Below are positions 50,311 through 52,556 of a stretch of DNA of 52,556 nt, one piece after another. The first letter of the stretch is position 1. Each line of letters starts with the position of its first letter. The notes below the pieces were generated by a model. It saw nothing but the letters and a program-made list of their open reading frames with translations. It ran no database searches and was not told the DNA's origin. The translations under genes were made by a program, and so were the position numbers. The stretch comes from Mogibacterium sp. (GTDB lineage: Bacteria > Bacillota > Clostridia > Peptostreptococcales > Anaerovoracaceae). The stretch is from NCBI GenBank assembly GCA_017505405.1, contig JAFVPI010000091.1, positions 1 to 52,556 of the forward strand, in the 5' to 3' direction.

Positions 50311-51774
50311 TTACTCCACAACAAGCTTAATCGTTGTCTCCTCTGGATCCTGATACTCCGCACACATCAAAGTGATCTTTGCTTCATACTCTCCCTTGCA
50401 AAACGGGACAACATATGCACCAGTGAAATAATCAGACTTTGTATGAACTATTCCCTGTGTTTGTCCAATTTCAACAATATTGTCCTCAATCTCAATATAT
50501 GAATAAATAGTATTTCCATTTCTAAATGGAGAGTACGCTATTGGTGATATATAGGAAGAATTATTGATGCCTCCCCAATCACTAAATAGCGGAATGTTCA
50601 ATGCATGCGATCTTTCTTGGTTTAACCTCTTATATGCCTCATTAATAGGATTCTTTGGTAGCTTTGGTGCTTCAGGCTTGGGCATTCCTATAATGTCATC
50701 TAAATCGAACACCCTTACAGCATCCGGGAATTCTATTGTTACGCTAACATCTGTCGCCTTTGAAGTTCCCAGATTATTTACAAATATAGTTATTGGAACT
50801 CCATTTTCCATAATCCTGAGGTAAGTAATATAACTCTGCAAGTATTTCTCTACCTCATCTTTAGAAGGTAGCTCTGCATTGTAATTCTTTATATCCAGCT
50901 CATTGATTCGATTTTTTATATCAGGTGGGATATCACGCCAAGAGATCGGCAAGAATTTTGACATTTCTTTCTCTGTTGATATCGTTTTCTGTTTAAGATG
51001 AACAACCCCATCCTCTTCTATTAGAATAATTTCATCACGGTTATAGAAATCCTGATGTTCATCATCGTCTGCCTTTGTTGATGCAAGCGTTATATCCAGG
51101 TTTGGTCTTCTATCATAGGCTCCTCTACATTTCTCCAATGCAATAGATAGCCTTTTATTCTCTTCCTGAAGGCCTCGGTTCTGGCGACTCAATTCTACGA
51201 TCTCAGATAAGCTTTTTTCTATATCTACTGAATCACTTCTGATCCACCCTGGCCGCTTTCCCCTATCTATCTCTTTATGCAACGAAAGAGATACCTCCTT
51301 GCCAAGTTCTTCAGTACTGCTGAACCACTTAACTTCACGCCCTTTGGTAACATCATCTTTAAACGTTTGGAGTTTCTTAACTTTTTCTGGATCAGTGTCA
51401 ACATTATTTGCAGTTATTACTTCATCTTTTTTTATATATGCGAGAATAGGAAGCCCAATACGCTTAGCATAACGATATTCCTTTTCCGTATAACTCATGC
51501 CGGCATCGGGACCGTCCTCAATCACAGATCCATATCTTTTACCAATGATAAGGATATAATAATCTGACGAATCAATGGTTTCTTTAATAATCTCCCATTG
51601 CTCTTCATTAGCAGCACTGAACATTTCCATTCCTATTGGAAACTGATACATAGAAAGAATAGTGTCTCGCACCTGCTCTCGTTCATTGATTAAATCTTTG
51701 TATGTGGATGATATGAAAACTTGATACTTCTTATCCATTTCCCTAAAAATAGCGCTTTTCCTCTTAAGCTTCAT
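50311..51774 (-). CDS. DUF4062 domain protein
   Basis: A 487-residue protein. The N-terminal ~110 residues match DUF4062: KYQVFISSTYKDLINEREQV (16-35), IGMEMFSAANEEQWEIIKE, YYILIIGKRYGS and GMSYTEKEYRYA. This is a small alpha/beta domain often joined to ATPase or signalling modules in bacteria. A short coiled coil (about 195-215) follows. The C-terminal 250 residues are strand-rich and not recognised; the NNLGTSKATDVSVTIEFPD stretch looks like an immunoglobulin-like domain. An ATG 12 codons downstream is an alternative start, but the site before it is too close. It belongs to the AT-rich right-hand segment and may be part of a defence system. Confidence 0.78.
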   Translation of the reverse strand: MKLKRKSAIFREMDKKYQVFISSTYKDLINEREQVRDTILSMYQFPIGMEMFSAANEEQWEIIKETIDSSDYYILIIGKRYGSVIEDGPDAGMSYTEKEYRYAKRIGLPILAYIKKDEVITANNVDTDPEKVKKLQTFKDDVTKGREVKWFSSTEELGKEVSLSLHKEIDRGKRPGWIRSDSVDIEKSLSEIVELSRQNRGLQEENKRLSIALEKCRGAYDRRPNLDITLASTKADDDEHQDFYNRDEIILIEEDGVVHLKQKTISTEKEMSKFLPISWRDIPPDIKNRINELDIKNYNAELPSKDEVEKYLQSYITYLRIMENGVPITIFVNNLGTSKATDVSVTIEFPDAVRVFDLDDIIGMPKPEAPKLPKNPINEAYKRLNQERSHALNIPLFSDWGGINNSSYISPIAYSPFRNGNTIYSYIEIEDNIVEIGQTQGIVHTKSDYFTGAYVVPFCKGEYEAKITLMCAEYQDPEETTIKLVVE

Positions 51775-51832
51775 TGATTCTTATTTTTTGATATTGGTAG
51801 CTCATGATCTACATAAAGCTTGATAGTTATTA

Positions 51833-52123
51833 TTAAGGTGATACTTCTTCGTCACCAACATTCTCAGGCAGTTCTGCAAGTTTATCCTTAATCCGTTCCA
51901 TAAGCTGTACAATACAACCATATATGCGGTTTGCATCCTTATCATCTGGAACACAGTTGTTTACTTCAATATTCTCGTAATCTTTATCTGAATCGTAGAA
52001 AGCATGATAAAAAGCTTTTATGTCAAACTGAAGATCCGTTTTTGATATAACAAAAATAGTCTTCCCATTTTCAAAACATGCATATCCGTCATCTGTATTC
52101 TTAAACTGTATAACTCTTTTCAT
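51833..52123 (-). CDS. Hypothetical small acidic protein (96 aa)
   Basis: A 96-residue acidic protein with strands at the start (VIQFKNTDDGYACFENGKTI) and helices later (ANRIYGCIVQLMERIKDKL). AAGGAGATGG precedes the ATG. Its start overlaps the end of the ATPase remnant by 23 bases, so the two were once translated together. This is the usual layout of an ATPase with a small partner protein. No family is recognised. With the ATPase broken, its present role is uncertain. Confidence 0.65.
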   Translation of the reverse strand: MKRVIQFKNTDDGYACFENGKTIFVISKTDLQFDIKAFYHAFYDSDKDYENIEVNNCVPDDKDANRIYGCIVQLMERIKDKLAELPENVGDEEVSP

Positions 52124-52416
52124 ATCGCTTCCATCTCCTTCTCAGGGTATCCAAACCGCCTTCAATATGGTCCGAAATGATATCAAGGATATTGTAGTTC
52201 TCATCTCTATATTCCAAAGCCCCTGATTGAATATACAGATGACCTTCTGTGTTTCCAATATATATAACATTGTCCACATCTAAATTAACAATAAACTGTG
52301 GTCTGTGAGTGACCATTAACACCTGACGATGCTCTCCCATGATCTTGAATCGATCAAGTAGATATTCTCTTATAGCTTTCTGTGAAATATTGTCCTCTGG
52401 CTGGTCAATAATATAC
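52101..52416 (-). pseudogene. 3' end of an AAA/SMC-type ATPase gene truncated by IS66
   Basis: The last 105 codons of a large P-loop ATPase. YIIDQPEDNIS is the Walker B/signature region typical of SMC-like and TrlF/OLD-like ATPases, where DQPEDN is diagnostic. QVLMVTHRPQFIVNLDVDNV follows, with the switch histidine. The frame stops being ATPase exactly at 52416, where the GTAAGCG end of an IS66-family element begins. Walker A and the N-terminal effector part are missing or lie beyond the element. Several such ATPases act in phage defence; this is family knowledge, not shown here. Confidence 0.8.
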
Positions 52417-52556
52417 GTAAGCGCAAAGTAACAGGGTGTCCAATTGGACTTGGATCATTTTGATCCAATTATGCTATTTCCCGTTCTTTGCGCAGGCTGC
52501 CTGAACTTTCGGATCCCATGGAGCGAAATGCTCCAGTTCATCATCGGACATGTCCA
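52417..52556 (-). mobile_element. IS66-family insertion sequence, one end
   Basis: The plus strand from 52417 reads GTAAGCGCAAAGTAACAGGG, the standard GTAAGCG terminal repeat of IS66 elements, followed by the end of the transposase gene on the minus strand. The element continues past the window. IS66 elements make 8-base target duplications, so TAATATAC (52409-52416) should recur at the far end. It has cut the ATPase gene. Confidence 0.8.
52474..52556 (-). CDS. tnpC: IS66-family transposase (TnpC), C-terminal fragment
   Basis: The last 27 codons of a transposase entering from the right edge. The ending MSDDELEHFAPWDPKVQAAC matches the short C-terminal tail of IS66 TnpC proteins, in which a Leu-x-PW element precedes the end. 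The stop lies 57 bases inside the terminal repeat. The DDE catalytic core is outside the window, so activity cannot be judged. Confidence 0.65.
   Translation of the reverse strand, partial: DMSDDELEHFAPWDPKVQAACAKNGK

Overview
The window looks like the chromosome of an anaerobic Gram-positive of the class Clostridia, plausibly Lachnospiraceae or a close relative. This is inferred from AGGAGG-type ribosome sites, Firmicutes-type promoters and terminators, lipobox-type lipoproteins, and families common in that group (a BTAD regulator beside a type IV pilus-like operon, clostripain-type protease, OhrR, IS66). The species cannot be named from sequence alone.

Layout. (1) 23-12015, minus strand: one apparent operon of 11 genes. 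It starts with a transglutaminase-like lipoprotein, continues with PilC, four small pilin-like membrane proteins and PilT, then a BTAD regulator, and ends with a phosphorelay (Hpt protein, hybrid histidine kinase, and a REC/EAL/GGDEF cyclic-di-GMP protein). (2) 12175-15281: glycogen synthase and a GH13 glucanase. (3) 15437-17498: an OhrR-glutathione peroxidase pair and a membrane-anchored GDPD phosphodiesterase. (4) 17756-22503: a nuclease/helicase-like ATPase and two secreted proteins, mixed with remnants of a MATE transporter and an NHLM-type ABC exporter. (5) 22622-25427: a clostripain-family lipoprotein and a GNAT acetyltransferase. (6) 26057-41954, minus strand: a complete Wzx/Wzy-type exopolysaccharide cluster. 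It holds an XRE-UDP-glucose dehydrogenase fusion, a uronate-type epimerase, a metallophosphoesterase, two Wzz-like proteins (one fused to a degenerate GGDEF domain), a Wzy-like polymerase, a TagF-like glycerophosphotransferase, three glycosyltransferases, a flippase and a priming sugar transferase. (7) 42204-49729: four copies of a ~105-bp sequence whose minus-strand end looks like the 3' end of a tRNA or tmRNA, with degenerate relatives. They separate small cargo modules: an ECF sigma/anti-sigma pair, an AraC regulator with a GH13 glucosidase, and a repeat-rich secreted protein. (8) 49865-52556: an AT-rich segment with a DUF4062 protein, small unknown genes, and an AAA/SMC-type ATPase gene cut off by an IS66-family element that runs off the right edge.

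How the parts may work together. Region 1 joins a surface filament machine to a sensor kinase, an Hpt shuttle and an output protein able to make or break cyclic-di-GMP. Degenerate GGDEF-like domains also appear in the BTAD regulator and in the polysaccharide co-polymerase. The polysaccharide cluster appears to start from a promoter beside the DNA-binding/dehydrogenase fusion, which suggests that precursor synthesis and transcription could be linked. The repeat-delimited modules at 42-50 kb are the most unusual feature. They resemble attachment sites of a site-specific recombinase that uses a tRNA/tmRNA 3' end, with cargo genes but no recombinase in view.
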